Notes: generated by a model not told the origin, from the sequence alone. 64,000 nucleotides of DNA from Nodularia spumigena CCY9414 (GCF_000340565.2 NZ_CP007203.1:4314937-4378936); one strand, 5' to 3'. Numbered from the stretch's first letter, positions 1 to 8,949 are shown. Made by a program: numbers and translations.

Positions 1-236
1 TGTCCCACTGCTGCTACTGCTTGTTTGAGAGCGATCGCTTTGGGGCGTTCCGTTAAGCCCAACCTAGCGCAACCCACTCCCACAGCACCAGAGGACACTA
101 AAATCACTCGATGCCCTTGTTGTCTTAAATGACACAGTGTTTCTGCTAAGGTGGCAATGGTGGAAAGTGCTAGTTGTCCAGTCTCTGGTTTAGTCAGGCT
201 AGAAGTGCCGATTTTGACAACAATTGTCTTAGTCAT
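1..236 (-). CDS. proB: Glutamate 5-kinase (partial, N-terminus only)
   Basis: N-terminal 78 residues of glutamate 5-kinase, which phosphorylates glutamate in the first step of proline synthesis in the cytoplasm; the rest lies beyond the window edge. The start ATG is at 236. The amino-acid-kinase signature is visible: KIGTSS at residues 8-13 and SSGAVGVG at residues 48-55, which in the family bind ATP and substrate. It reads away from the YqeG-type phosphatase gene, the same order seen in other cyanobacteria. Upstream, the start region is embedded in heptameric repeats. Only the N-terminus can be judged, so integrity of the PUA domain is unknown. Confidence 0.9.
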   Translation of the reverse strand, partial: MTKTIVVKIGTSSLTKPETGQLALSTIATLAETLCHLRQQGHRVILVSSGAVGVGCARLGLTERPKAIALKQAVAAVG

Positions 237-364
237 TTGTCATTTGTCATTGGTCGTTGGTCATTGGATGACATTAAACCTCTATACTTTGTGTCTTATA
301 GCAAAAGCCTAAAACGCAGTCACAGCGAGTCTTTCACTTTTGACTTTTGACTTTTGACTTTTGC
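231..364. repeat. Heptameric short tandem repeats (STRR) in the 370-bp proB upstream gap
   Basis: Two arrays of 7-bp units: (CATTTGT/CATTGGT)n at about 234-266 and (ACTTTTG)n at about 335-363. Such STRR heptamers are typical of heterocystous cyanobacteria. The first array begins inside the first codon of proB. The rest of the gap to 606 holds no gene that I can support. Confidence 0.75.
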
Positions 365-606
365 TATATCTCCCCTCCTCCCTTGCACCGCAGGGGCTGG
401 GGTGGGGTGTTAGATTGTGGTAAAAATTTGTAAAGCGCCGAGCCTTCTATAGGTGAAGACCGACGCTCTACTGGTTTATTTTTCTCTATTATGAACTAGG
501 GTCTTTATTTGGCTGACCCCATATTATCAATAATAATAATCCCCGATTTTTGGATATTGGATACATTTCTTAACTATTTCTTTAGATTTACTTTGGTGAG
601 TATTTA

Positions 607-1146
607 TCAAGTTTTGTGAATTTTTGTTTTTTTAGGAGTAATAGTGGCTCCCAAGATTTCCGATAACCAAACTTCAAAATTGCGGACAGGATGAGAGCGC
701 AAGGCTGCATCAGGATCGACAATGGGATCTACTAAAACTGTGAACATTCCCAGACGATTACCCGCTATAACATCTGTAAATAAGCGATCGCCTACCATTC
801 CTACTTGCTGTACTGGTAAATTCATTGCAGTGAGTGCGGCTCTTATTTTCCGTCGCGATGGCTTGGCAGCACCTAGATAATATGGCAAATTGAGCGATCG
901 CGCGATACCACCGATCCGTGCTTCACTAAGATTATTACTTACCAAAAACAACTCTGTAGAAACACGTATTTGCTCTACCCACTCTTGTAGTTCTGGTGAA
1001 GCTACCCCCACTGTAAAAGGTACTAAAGTTTCATCCACATCCAACACCAGCCCTTTCAGCCCGTATTGTTGAATCATTTCGGGTGTGAGGTTTAATACAG
1101 AACCTTCTAAAATCAAATCAGGCTGTAAGAGCTTGTTCCAAGTCAT
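607..1146 (-). CDS. YqeG family HAD IIIA-type phosphatase
   Basis: Predicted 179-residue HAD-superfamily phosphohydrolase of the YqeG/GEP4-like family; relatives include phosphatidylglycerophosphate phosphatases, but the substrate here cannot be read from sequence. The HAD motifs are all present: LDVDETL at residues 35-41 (nucleophile D36 and acid/base D38), SNN at 70-72, a lysine in AAKPSRRK near 95, and GDRLFTD at 119-125. I start at the ATG at 1146; a TTG two codons upstream is possible. It lies between proB and the DUF3727 gene, all leftward, with gaps of about 370 and 180 bp, so operon membership is uncertain. Confidence 0.85.
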   Translation of the reverse strand: MTWNKLLQPDLILEGSVLNLTPEMIQQYGLKGLVLDVDETLVPFTVGVASPELQEWVEQIRVSTELFLVSNNLSEARIGGIARSLNLPYYLGAAKPSRRKIRAALTAMNLPVQQVGMVGDRLFTDVIAGNRLGMFTVLVDPIVDPDAALRSHPVRNFEVWLSEILGATITPKKTKIHKT

Positions 1147-1329
1147 AGTCAAATTTCAAGACTTAAAATAAAAATTATATAGCAGTCCTAATTAAGTATT
1201 GACTCCTCCTTGAACTCAACTCCAGGGAATTCTCATCACAAATAGGATTGCTATAGATGCTTAATGTAAAAATTCTCGATTAAAAATTTAAAACCGTCAT
1301 ATTCTAAATTTCAATTGGGAATTTTTAAT

Positions 1330-1902
1330 TTATTGAACTTCGTTAAACAGTTGTTCTTCTAACAATGGTTGTATTTTTTGAAATTCCTCCGGTGAAAGTA
1401 ATTCAGGTTGACCTGTGGTTGAAATCCGGGCAAAAAATAGTAGAGGATCGATTGGTGTATAAATTGCGTATTCTTGCTCTTGGTCATAGAAATTAGCAAG
1501 TAGCTGCAATTGTTCTGGCTCCAAATCTGCCTCTTCATCTTCAATTTCTAAGGTGAAAATTTCTGACTCTTCCACTGGTGGCAAATCACCAGCTACAGTC
1601 AGAGCATAAGCAGTATGCTTGACTATCAGATTTTGTTCAGCTAAGACAGCTTGAGCCGTGCCAAAAATTTGGTCAATCACAGCATCATCATCTACCAAAA
1701 CCGCCTCTTCTTCTTCGTCATCACCTTGCCAAGCAAAAATTTCGATAGGTGAGTCTACAGGAAGCAGTAAAACGTATTCTTGTCCATCTACCGAGAGCGA
1801 ATGTTCAACATAACAGTCGAGGGTTCGCCCTGTGTCATCGGTTAGAGTGATGGAACCTGCATGAGCATGATCATTTTCTTCAGGAAATTGAGAGGAAAAC
1901 AT
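1330..1902 (-). CDS. DUF3727 domain-containing protein
   Basis: Acidic 190-residue protein of a family found in cyanobacteria and plastid-bearing organisms; its function is not known to me. The first half carries a beta-rich module (residues about 16-60) followed by a strongly acidic stretch DDEEEEAVLVDDD near residue 61, and the pattern partly repeats in the C-terminal half (EIEDEEADLEPEQ). There is no signal peptide or membrane segment, so it is probably cytoplasmic. In many cyanobacteria this gene sits beside ruvX; here a palindromic mobile element of about 500 bp separates the two. Confidence 0.75.
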   Translation of the reverse strand: MFSSQFPEENDHAHAGSITLTDDTGRTLDCYVEHSLSVDGQEYVLLLPVDSPIEIFAWQGDDEEEEAVLVDDDAVIDQIFGTAQAVLAEQNLIVKHTAYALTVAGDLPPVEESEIFTLEIEDEEADLEPEQLQLLANFYDQEQEYAIYTPIDPLLFFARISTTGQPELLSPEEFQKIQPLLEEQLFNEVQ

Positions 1903-2034
1903 AGCCGAAATGTGAAAATTTATAAATACCAGCAGATGTGTAAATTTCTTGACAGTTTAATGACTAATTAAGTCAAAAGATAGTTTCAGAACTTGATACA
2001 AGTGTTGGTTATCCAATTCAGAATATCATTTGAC

Positions 2035-2530
2035 ACTCCCCACGATAAATCGACGGGGATTCTTGGTTCAACGAAACCACTTAACCTAGAGTCCTTGCGT
2101 CGTCTAAACCAGAGGTGGGATTCTCCCCAAGCGTTAATTCGGGTATGCCCTACCCTATTTGCATTAGTGCAAGTCCTGTTTCGTTTGAAACAATTTGTTT
2201 AGTAAAAGCTGATTCGTGTTTCGACTTCGCTCAACACAAGTCTAGCCCCTATGAATCTTTTACCTACTGCTAGGAGGAAACTAGAACAATGCAGTATAAC
2301 CGCATAGATGAGGCATTGCGGTCTTGGGGTTTCCCCAATTAGAGCAACTGCCGTTCAATTATCTTGGCGAAGCCTCTCCCTATGGGAGAAGGATCAGTGC
2401 TTTGTCTTTCGACAGCTAGGTTTTTTAAGTGGTTGATTACCTTGACACTACAATCAGTATAGCAGCATCTTAGTACATTAATGAATTAAAAGCCGTCGTA
2501 GAACGACGGGGAACTTTCAACCCAATTTTT
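2035..2530. mobile_element. IS200/IS605-type palindromic element without transposase (copy 1)
   Basis: An approximately 496-bp stretch without a credible gene, bounded by foldback hairpins. The left end, just after TTGAC, carries a hairpin with CCCC/GGGG arms at 2038-2058 followed by ATTCTTGG; the right end carries CCGTCGT-AGA-ACGACGG at 2493-2509 followed by CTTTCAACCCAATTTTT. Subterminal hairpins and insertion 3' of a fixed short target without duplication are the signature of IS200/IS605 elements moved by a Y1 HUH transposase. No tnpA or tnpB remains, so this is a non-autonomous derivative. Boundaries are good to a few bases. Confidence 0.6.
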
Positions 2531-2549
2531 GACTAAACAGGTATCAATA

Positions 2550-3020
2550 CTATCGGGCTAGTACTGATGTTTGGCAGCTGGCTCGCCTGGAGTCCAGCCA
2601 TTGTTGCAAAATTATCGATGCTGCCTTACGGTCAATTAAACCTTTATGGCGTGATGGGGAGCGATTTTCAGCGATTAACAGTTGTTCTGCTTGAAAAGAA
2701 GTTAAACGCTCATCTATATATTCCACAGGTAAATTCAGCGCTTTCCCCAATCTTTTGGCAAATTTCTGGACTTGACGCGCCTGGAATCCTAGAGTCCCAT
2801 CCATCGAGTAAGGTAAACCAATCACCAGGATTTGCACCTGACGCTCATCCACTATGTTGCGGATTTGTTGGACATCCCTTTCAAAAGATGTCCGCTCAAT
2901 GGTGGTCAGTCCTGTAGCAATTAAACCCGTACCATCACACCCCGCCACACCCATCCGCTTGCGACCGAAATCTAATCCCAAGGCGGAAATAAACGGTTGT
3001 GGTTGTTCTTGGGGTGTCAA
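2550..3020 (-). CDS. ruvX: RuvX/YqgF putative Holliday junction resolvase
   Basis: Predicted 156-residue RNase H-fold nuclease of the YqgF/RuvX family, linked to Holliday-junction resolution and to pre-16S rRNA 5'-end processing. The family motif LDFGRKR (residues 16-22, metal-binding D17), the central ILVIGLPYSMDG strand and the C-terminal YIDERLTS and HKGLIDRKAA segments with their acidic residues are all visible. The start is a TTG at 3020, supported by the Shine-Dalgarno AGGAG eight bases upstream and by its position immediately after the GNAT stop codon, which suggests translational coupling. Serine- and cysteine-containing tail residues look lineage-specific. Confidence 0.9.
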   Translation of the reverse strand: MTPQEQPQPFISALGLDFGRKRMGVAGCDGTGLIATGLTTIERTSFERDVQQIRNIVDERQVQILVIGLPYSMDGTLGFQARQVQKFAKRLGKALNLPVEYIDERLTSFQAEQLLIAENRSPSRHKGLIDRKAASIILQQWLDSRRASCQTSVLAR

Positions 3021-3021
3021 A

Positions 3022-4278
3022 CTAGTTCTCCTGTGTTGTATCTGTGGATTCAGGAATGGGCAATGCTTCCATACTTAAATTTTCGCACTTAAAGGCCACA
3101 GGTTCTGATTTGGTGGGCGCGGGTCTTTCTGACGCTGGTTGCTTGCTTGGTTTTACCCATGACATTCCACCAGGGATGGGTTTACGAGCCGGTTGCAACC
3201 CTTGCAGCACTCCAGTCCACTGAATTCCTTCTAAGGAGACAAATTTAGACTCCCGGAGCTTATGCCAAACCGAGCGAGACATAATCAGGGTATGTTCTAT
3301 GCGTTCTGCACCAATGCGCTCTAAATACTCTTCTCGTTCTGCTTGGTAGTCTGAGGATGCTAATTGTAAACCTTGCTGAGGGAAATCTTGGACAATGCGC
3401 GCCAGTTGGGAAAGCAACTCTGGGTACAGCCAGGTATAAGCAGGGTGAACTGTCAGCCTGGCGACATGAGGAGTTTTGCCTTTGCGGTCAAGTTGGACTT
3501 GAAAATAACCGATAGCTGCTTTGCGTTGGGGTTCAAATACGTAGCCACTAACTACTTCGGTTTTTGTCACCCACTGCTTGACAGCATCAGTTAAAGCGCC
3601 AAAGAAACTGGTTTTAAAGTCGCGAGTATTCCGATCAAATACCTGACGCACCAAAGGCGGCATTGATGCTGTATCTAATTGATATAGTAACTGGGCATCG
3701 GCATTACTTACAGGCAGAAGATTGGGTAAGTCAGGCTCTGCTTGCGCCAATTGGGCGAGTAATTCGGGTTTAATTTCCCAATAAGTCATTTCTGCTAGAC
3801 GCTGGAACCCATTTTGGCGATACAGTGCCAGTGCGTCTTTATCGTTAATACTGACTTCTAATAGCCAAGTCCGAGCTTCCAAAATCGACTCAAAGCAATG
3901 GCGCAAAAGTTGCGAACCGACTGCTTGCTTTTCCACAGATGGAGCCAGCATTACGCGATCAATCCGCCATGTACTGCGTGTGCGGTTGAATGGTGACACT
4001 TGAATCATTCCTAAAAGCACTCGCCCTTGCTCTGCTACGTAGGCACAGAAACGATACTTTAGGGGGTTAGGAAACCAGCTCAAAAATTTCAGAAATCCAT
4101 ACCAACGGCGTAACCATTGCATTTGGCTGATGGCCAGTTCCGCCTCTTTGGGAGTGAGGGTTGCGAATGAGTCTTGCGTTATTTGTTCAATTCCGTCCAG
4201 ATCCCGGTATTGGGCTGGCCGGATGACAACGCTGAGGTTTCGAGGAAGTAATGAAGTCATTTTAATTCGAGCTGCCAT
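3022..4278 (-). CDS. GNAT family N-acetyltransferase, tandem-domain
   Basis: A 418-residue protein with a GNAT acetyltransferase module in the N-terminal half: VIRPAQYRDLDGIEQIT near residue 18 and the acetyl-CoA-binding beta4-alpha3 region RVMLAPSVEKQAVGSQLLRH near residue 108. The second half has another GNAT-like fold (ARLTVHPAYTWLYPELLSQL) with weaker motifs, then a proline-rich tail. The substrate is unknown. The start at 4278 has AAGG five bases upstream; an internal ATG at 4260 is an alternative. It is coupled to ruvX, whose TTG start follows this stop by one base. Confidence 0.75.
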   Translation of the reverse strand: MAARIKMTSLLPRNLSVVIRPAQYRDLDGIEQITQDSFATLTPKEAELAISQMQWLRRWYGFLKFLSWFPNPLKYRFCAYVAEQGRVLLGMIQVSPFNRTRSTWRIDRVMLAPSVEKQAVGSQLLRHCFESILEARTWLLEVSINDKDALALYRQNGFQRLAEMTYWEIKPELLAQLAQAEPDLPNLLPVSNADAQLLYQLDTASMPPLVRQVFDRNTRDFKTSFFGALTDAVKQWVTKTEVVSGYVFEPQRKAAIGYFQVQLDRKGKTPHVARLTVHPAYTWLYPELLSQLARIVQDFPQQGLQLASSDYQAEREEYLERIGAERIEHTLIMSRSVWHKLRESKFVSLEGIQWTGVLQGLQPARKPIPGGMSWVKPSKQPASERPAPTKSEPVAFKCENLSMEALPIPESTDTTQEN

Positions 4279-4410
4279 TTAGCCTTAACTTACTGGGTCT
4301 GAGGAACTCTTGCAATAATCAATTCTAACGGCTTTTCGCCCCTATCTCTTGCTCCAAAAGGGTGATTTTTGTGACTAGATACTAAAATATGAGCATAAAT
4401 AGACTAAAAT

Positions 4411-4451
4411 AAAGCAGATCTGTTTAGTGTTGACTCAACAGTATCTGCTTT
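4411..4451 (-). terminator. Strong hairpin terminator below the 70-residue gene
   Basis: Arms AAAGCAGAT (4411-4419) and ATCTGCTTT (4443-4451), extended by CTGTT/AACAG, flanked by A/T tracts on both sides, so it could work in either direction. It lies between the GNAT gene and the small leftward gene at 4486-4698 and probably ends the latter. Confidence 0.75.
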
Positions 4452-4485
4452 TATTTTATGAGAATTTTGAGAAAATTTTTATATA

Positions 4486-4698
4486 TTACAGCCCTTGCCG
4501 GGAAATTAGCTTTTCAAAGTTGGCTTGCGTTTGGTGAAGCAGTTGCTCTCGGCTATCTTCAAGTGAAAATGTCTGCTTCAGGGTTGGAACCAGATTGCGG
4601 GCTTGTAGAGTCATGTGAAGTTGCAAGTGGGCAACATATTCGCTGAAGTCTTCATTTTTTACAACTGCGCCCGTTGAGATTTTTGATTCCATTGCCAC
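4486..4698 (-). CDS. Hypothetical protein, 70 residues
   Basis: I do not recognise this small protein. It begins MAMESKISTGAVVKNEDFSE and continues as mostly amphipathic helix with LEDSREQLLHQTQANFEKL near the C-terminus; it is soluble and has no cysteine pair or membrane segment. Support for a real gene comes from an AAGGAGA Shine-Dalgarno just upstream of the ATG and a strong hairpin terminator 35 bp past the stop codon, making it a compact monocistronic unit. The neighbours (GNAT on one side, a P450 relic on the other) say nothing about its role. Confidence 0.55.
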   Translation of the reverse strand: MAMESKISTGAVVKNEDFSEYVAHLQLHMTLQARNLVPTLKQTFSLEDSREQLLHQTQANFEKLISRQGL

Positions 4699-4931
4699 TG
4701 GGTTCTCCTTTCTTCACTGTTTGTCTTCACATCATAAGAACTTATCACATTGTTTTGCTTTGCTTCTTAATTCGCAATCAAGTTTAACGGTTTGTTGCAT
4801 TGTGGATGTGAAAGTTTTTGGTCTTAGTCTTGGGTGGTGTTCTTCGATGTGGCTTTTTTTGAATGTTTTGTTAAAGGCGATCGCTATTCACTCTTCACTG
4901 CACCCAGATTCATTAAAGGTGATTGCAACGC

Positions 4932-5075
4932 GACTTAGACCCTTGGCCTCCTTGGGGAAAATTTATCCGGACTAAACAGCAGTTTAATAAATTGATTTAC
5001 CGAGAAATTCAGGAACGTCGCCATCATCCTGAATCTCAGGGTGATGATCTCCTCAGCTTGTTATTATCTGCCTGA
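4932..5075 (+). pseudogene. Cytochrome P450 fragment (CYP110-like)
   Basis: A 47-codon open stretch ending at a TGA encodes DLDPWPPWGKFIRTKQQF followed by NKLIYREIQERR and GDDLLSLLLSA. This matches the F-G/I-helix entry region of cyanobacterial CYP110-type P450s (pattern W-PWG-F-R-K--FD-LIY-EI-ERR-...-DDILSLLLSA). There is no start codon, no oxygen-binding AGxxT helix and no heme-binding cysteine. Reading frames upstream back to about 4818 look P450-like in pieces but contain frameshifts and stops. This is a relic, not a functional gene. Assignment rests on my recognition of the motif, not on a search. Confidence 0.6.
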
Positions 5076-5094
5076 AGGGGGGATCAATTACGAT

Positions 5095-5673
5095 TTACCA
5101 TTTTTCAGCCCAATAGACAATTTCTGAGGCTGAGATATCAATGGCTACGCCGTAGCTATCCCCATGATTCCATTTAAAGCCGGATGTACCTCTATCTTTG
5201 GCATTTAATACTAATATTTCATAGGTGGGTGGAAATGATTCTTTAGAAGCATCACTGGTGTGGAAGAATGTTGTTGGCACACCATTTTCTAAGTTAACAT
5301 GATCGTTGGTATTACCACCTTTATACTGATGTTTAGCCAGATTTTTATATTGTGAAAGTAATTTTTGGATTTTTTCTGGTGAATGTTTTAGCCTAATTTG
5401 AAAAAAACTACTCTCTGTTGCGAGTCCATCATAATAGGCAATAGGGACGTTTTCTGCCCCATCAGGTAACTCATTAGGAAAATGTTGAATATGGTTGTTA
5501 TTAGACCATAGTTGCTGACGAATTTCTTTATAGCGATCTGTGTCAGTTAGGACTTGAATTTCGTTGCTACTGCTCAAGTCTTTTTTGGAAAAAAAACTTT
5601 TCTCAACCATACCAAGACTACCTAGTGAAAGTAAAGCTATCATGGCTATTTTGATAAGATGCGATCGCTTCAT
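5095..5673 (-). CDS. Hypothetical secreted or membrane-anchored protein
   Basis: A 192-residue protein I do not recognise. Residues 1-24 (MKRSHLIKIAMIALLSLGSL and following) form a positively charged start plus hydrophobic segment, so it is a signal peptide or an N-terminal anchor without an obvious cleavage or lipobox site. The mature part is polar and rich in Asn, Lys and aromatic residues, with a C-terminal GVAIDISASEIVYWAEKW. The gene is monocistronic, with its start codon next to a HIP1 site, and lies between the P450 relic and an intergenic region that carries an orphan terminator. Nothing nearby suggests a function. Confidence 0.6.
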   Translation of the reverse strand: MKRSHLIKIAMIALLSLGSLGMVEKSFFSKKDLSSSNEIQVLTDTDRYKEIRQQLWSNNNHIQHFPNELPDGAENVPIAYYDGLATESSFFQIRLKHSPEKIQKLLSQYKNLAKHQYKGGNTNDHVNLENGVPTTFFHTSDASKESFPPTYEILVLNAKDRGTSGFKWNHGDSYGVAIDISASEIVYWAEKW

Positions 5674-6019
5674 GGAGTTGGGTACGTCTAAATTTCATAG
5701 TCACATACCCAATTACTAAACACTACTAACCGAGATATTGAGCAAAACTTTGCGTAATATGCACAAAGACAAGGCAATTGTAAAATTACTGTAAAAGCAT
5801 GGGACACAGAAGAGGCTGGGGAGAGGTCAAATCCATCTTTCCTAGTACCCAGCCCCGTGAAAATATCTAAAAAATAGACAATTATTGCGTAATAAATATC
5901 AAGCCCTTGTCGTAGGTTTCAAAGTATGATTTTACGTAGATCAACGACTTTTAAATTGAGAGGACGATCTGGCTGAGTCGGCTAGGTCGCTTTTTTCTGA
6001 TCTATTGTTTGAGCTACTT
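5674..6019 (+). other. Intergenic region with candidate small RNA
   Basis: No protein-coding gene is credible here. Two plus-strand hairpins are visible: GGCTGGG (5814-5820) pairs with CCCAGCC (5848-5854), and a 9-bp stem at 5965-5989 is followed by six T. Both flanking genes are on the minus strand, so the terminator-like structure has no visible plus-strand gene to serve. A short plus-strand RNA ending at about 5996 is the simplest reading, but no convincing promoter was identified. Confidence 0.35.
5965..5996 (+). terminator. Orphan Rho-independent terminator
   Basis: CGATCTGGC (5965-5973), loop of 7, GCTAGGTCG (5981-5989), with two G-U pairs in RNA, then C and TTTTTT at 5991-5996. The T-tract is on the plus strand only, so the structure does not serve the leftward ubiA gene. 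Confidence 0.55.
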
Positions 6020-6904
6020 TCAAAAGAGAGAGCCAGCAATCATTCCCGCAAGTAAAATAAAACCAATCCAGACATTTTGGCGGAACATTTGACCATACTC
6101 AGAGTTGGGTAGGTCTTGCTTTCTTAAACGTAAATACTGCCAACTCCAGGCAATAGTAGCAATTCCTAGGCTAACCCAAAATGTGAAGTTCAGGTTAATC
6201 AATAGACCTAACCGAATCAGTAGAATTACTGTAGTAACAAAGAAAATGCCAATAGCTGTAGGGGCGTAATGACCAAAAAATAAAGCGCTGGAATTAACGC
6301 CAATGCGTCGATCATCTTCGCGATCGCTCATAGCATAAACCGTATCAAATCCCAATGTCCAGAGAATTGTTGCACCCCACAATAGCCAAGTAGGTTGAGA
6401 AAGGGTTGGTGTTACCGCACTCCAGCTAATCAACACCGCAAAACCCCAAGCAATGGAAAGAACTAGCTGCGGTACTGGAAATACTCGCTTTGCACCTGGA
6501 TAAAATAAAATTACTGGTACAGCTGCCACAGATAACCAGAAACTTAAGGGGTTAAGATATAAAGCAAGTGCTGCTGCACACACTAAGGAAACAATAGCGA
6601 CCACAATACCGACTTTGATAGACAGGGCGCGGGAAGCTAGAGGGCGATTTCGTGTTCTTTCTACTTCCGGGTCAATGTTCCGATCCCACAAATCGTTAAC
6701 TACACAACCAGCCGCACTTGTGGCTAGAGTCCCCAAAACAATTACGCCTACTAAAGGTAAAGGTGGTTTTCCAGAGGCTGCTAAAAACACAGCCCAAAGA
6801 GCCGGAATCATTAAAATTAATCTTCCTTCTGGTTTATGCCACCGCAAAAGCCGGATAATAGTCAGCCATACAGGTTCCTGTTTGAGTTCTTGAGGATTCA
6901 GCAT
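6020..6904 (-). CDS. ubiA: 4-hydroxybenzoate polyprenyltransferase
   Basis: Integral membrane prenyltransferase of the UbiA family, 294 residues. In cyanobacteria this enzyme attaches the solanesyl chain to 4-hydroxybenzoate in plastoquinone-9 synthesis. Both Asp-rich Mg-diphosphate motifs are intact: NDLWDRNID at residues 70-78 and the DREDD of YAMSDREDD at 194-198. Eight or so hydrophobic segments fit the family's usual nine-helix fold. I start at the ATG at 6904 (MLNPQELKQ); a TTG three codons upstream is less likely. It is divergent from ppx across about 294 bp, an arrangement that recurs in Nostocales, so the two promoters share this gap. Confidence 0.92.
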   Translation of the reverse strand: MLNPQELKQEPVWLTIIRLLRWHKPEGRLILMIPALWAVFLAASGKPPLPLVGVIVLGTLATSAAGCVVNDLWDRNIDPEVERTRNRPLASRALSIKVGIVVAIVSLVCAAALALYLNPLSFWLSVAAVPVILFYPGAKRVFPVPQLVLSIAWGFAVLISWSAVTPTLSQPTWLLWGATILWTLGFDTVYAMSDREDDRRIGVNSSALFFGHYAPTAIGIFFVTTVILLIRLGLLINLNFTFWVSLGIATIAWSWQYLRLRKQDLPNSEYGQMFRQNVWIGFILLAGMIAGSLF

Positions 6905-7198
6905 AGAAATCAAGTAATAACTTTAGATAGATGAATTCACACATCTTTATATCTATAGAATAACGTGATTTGATATTTGTAAAAGCACCGCCATCAACTG
7001 GTATCTTCGGTGACAAAACTTCAACAGTTGTCCTGAAAATGGTGTTACTAGCTCGTATTATTACTCATTACACCGTATTTTTCCAGTTATTCGCCGAATT
7101 TGTCGGTAGTAGGGTAACTATTTTTAGATTACATAGTCAAGCTGAACACCTTGATGCACCACCTTTTTAAAGTCCTTCCTTGAATGAGAGAAATTTAG

Positions 7199-8848
7199 AT
7201 GCTGAATTTAGTTTCAGCTAGCTGGGAAAGTGTTAGCACTCAACCAGTTAAGCAAAACCGGATTATTGCTGCTATTGACATGGGAACTAATTCCCTGCAC
7301 ATGGTAGTAGTAAAGATTGACCCGACATTACCATCGTTTGGGATTATTGCCAAAGAAAAAGAAACCGTCAGACTGGGTAATCGTGATATCGCTACTGGAG
7401 AACTGAAACCAGAAATCATTGACAAGGCGATTACCGTCCTCAAACGCTTTCAAGAAGTTGCCAAAACTGCGAATGCTGAAACAATCATTGCTGTAGCAAC
7501 TAGCGCTGTGCGAGAAGCCCCCAATGGTAGAGACTTTCTGCACAGAGTAGAAGACGAGTTAGGTTTAAGCGTTGACTTGATTTCTGGTCAAGAAGAAGCG
7601 CGACGCATCTACCTGGGTGTACTTTCGGGGATGGAATTTCACAACCAACCCCATATAATTGTTGATATTGGCGGTGGTTCCACAGAATTAATTTTGGGCG
7701 ATAGTCAAGAAGCGCGCAGTCTCACCAGTACAAAAGTTGGTGCAGTTAGACTCACTGGCGAGTTCATCACTAAGGACCCCATTAGCGATGCCGAGTTTCA
7801 GTACCTGCAAGCCTATACACGCGGGATGTTAGAACGTTCTGTGGAAGATGTGCTAGGAAATATCCAGTTGGGCGAATCTCCCCTTTTGGTGGGAACCTCC
7901 GGTACGATTGAAACCCTAGCAATGATTAATGCACGTGAAAATTTAGATACTGTTCCTTCCACCCTCAATGGCTACCAGTTCAGTCTGAAGGATTTGCAGA
8001 ATTGGGTATATCGCTTGCGGAAAATGCCTAACTCAGAGATTTCTAATATACCGGGTATGCCAGATAAGCGCTCAGAAGTGATATTGGCTGGCGCTGTCAT
8101 TTTACAGGAAACCATGACTTTGTTAGGGGTGGAATCATTGACGGTGTGCGGGCGCGCTCTCCGGGAAGGGGTAATTGTGGACTGGATGCTGGCACATGGT
8201 TTGATTGAAGATAGACTGCGCTATCAAGGTTCCGTGCGTCAACGCAGTGTGCTCAAACAGGCTGACAAGTATCATATTAATTTAGAACATAGCGATCGCG
8301 TGGCCTTATTTGCTTTGAGTTTATTTGACCAAACCCAAGGGAAATTACATAACTGGGGAGTCAACGAGCGACAACTGCTATGGGCTGCGGCTATATTACA
8401 TAATTGTGGGCATTATATTAGCCATTCGTCTCACCACAAGCATTCCTACTATCTAGTTCGCAATAGTGAATTACTCGGCTATACCGAAACCGAGATTGAA
8501 ATTATTGCTAATTTAGCCCGTTATCACCGTAAATCACAGCCCAAGAAAAAACACGAAAATTACCGTAATTTATTGAGTAAACAGCATCGACAAATAGTCA
8601 GTCAGTTGAGTGGTATTTTGAGATTGGCGGTGGCATTAGATAGACGACAAATTGGGGCGATATCCTGCGTACAGTGTGAGTATCATCCTGATAGCCAGGA
8701 ATTACAAATGTTGATTTTTCCCTCTCAACCTGGTGATGACTGTGCCTTAGAACTTTGGAGTTTAGATTATAAAAAACCAGTGTTTGAAGATGAATTCAAG
8801 GTGAAATTGGTGGCTTATTTGAAACATTCTCCTTTTGCCAAGATATAG
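7199..8848 (+). CDS. ppx: Exopolyphosphatase, Ppx/GppA family
   Basis: A 549-residue Ppx/GppA phosphatase that releases phosphate from polyphosphate or acts on pppGpp. The actin-like ATPase-fold motifs are present: AAIDMGTNSLHMVV from residue 24, the catalytic-glutamate region VATSAVREAPN near 98, and VDIGGGSTELILG near 154. The C-terminal third is an HD-like domain (ILHNCGHYISHSSHHKHSYY; NLARYHRK), as in full-length Ppx proteins. The length fits the family. It is monocistronic, diverges from ubiA and is followed directly by a 92-bp palindrome-ended repeat. Polyphosphate and pppGpp activity cannot be told apart from sequence. Confidence 0.92.
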   Translation: MLNLVSASWESVSTQPVKQNRIIAAIDMGTNSLHMVVVKIDPTLPSFGIIAKEKETVRLGNRDIATGELKPEIIDKAITVLKRFQEVAKTANAETIIAVATSAVREAPNGRDFLHRVEDELGLSVDLISGQEEARRIYLGVLSGMEFHNQPHIIVDIGGGSTELILGDSQEARSLTSTKVGAVRLTGEFITKDPISDAEFQYLQAYTRGMLERSVEDVLGNIQLGESPLLVGTSGTIETLAMINARENLDTVPSTLNGYQFSLKDLQNWVYRLRKMPNSEISNIPGMPDKRSEVILAGAVILQETMTLLGVESLTVCGRALREGVIVDWMLAHGLIEDRLRYQGSVRQRSVLKQADKYHINLEHSDRVALFALSLFDQTQGKLHNWGVNERQLLWAAAILHNCGHYISHSSHHKHSYYLVRNSELLGYTETEIEIIANLARYHRKSQPKKKHENYRNLLSKQHRQIVSQLSGILRLAVALDRRQIGAISCVQCEYHPDSQELQMLIFPSQPGDDCALELWSLDYKKPVFEDEFKVKLVAYLKHSPFAKI

Positions 8849-8857
8849 TTTACACAC

Positions 8858-8949
8858 AGGACTTACGCACAAATCCTCTCAAACCCTTATTCCTCTGTGT
8901 CCTCTGCGTCTGGTGTGGTTCGTTATTCCGTAATTTTTGCGTAAGTCCT
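8858..8949. repeat. 92-bp mini-transposon (copy A)
   Basis: Bounded by inverted repeats AGGACTTACGCA and TGCGTAAGTCCT. The core reads CTCTCAAACCCTTATTCCTC and so on, and is almost identical to the copy at 12374-12465, which has the same length. It carries no coding capacity. The size, terminal inverted repeats and two nearby copies fit a MITE. The remaining gap to 9316 holds no gene I can support. Confidence 0.7.

Noticed and set aside
1993-2202. A 69-residue plus-strand ORF
   Set aside because: It lies wholly across the left end of the palindromic element and its hairpin, and has no family resemblance.
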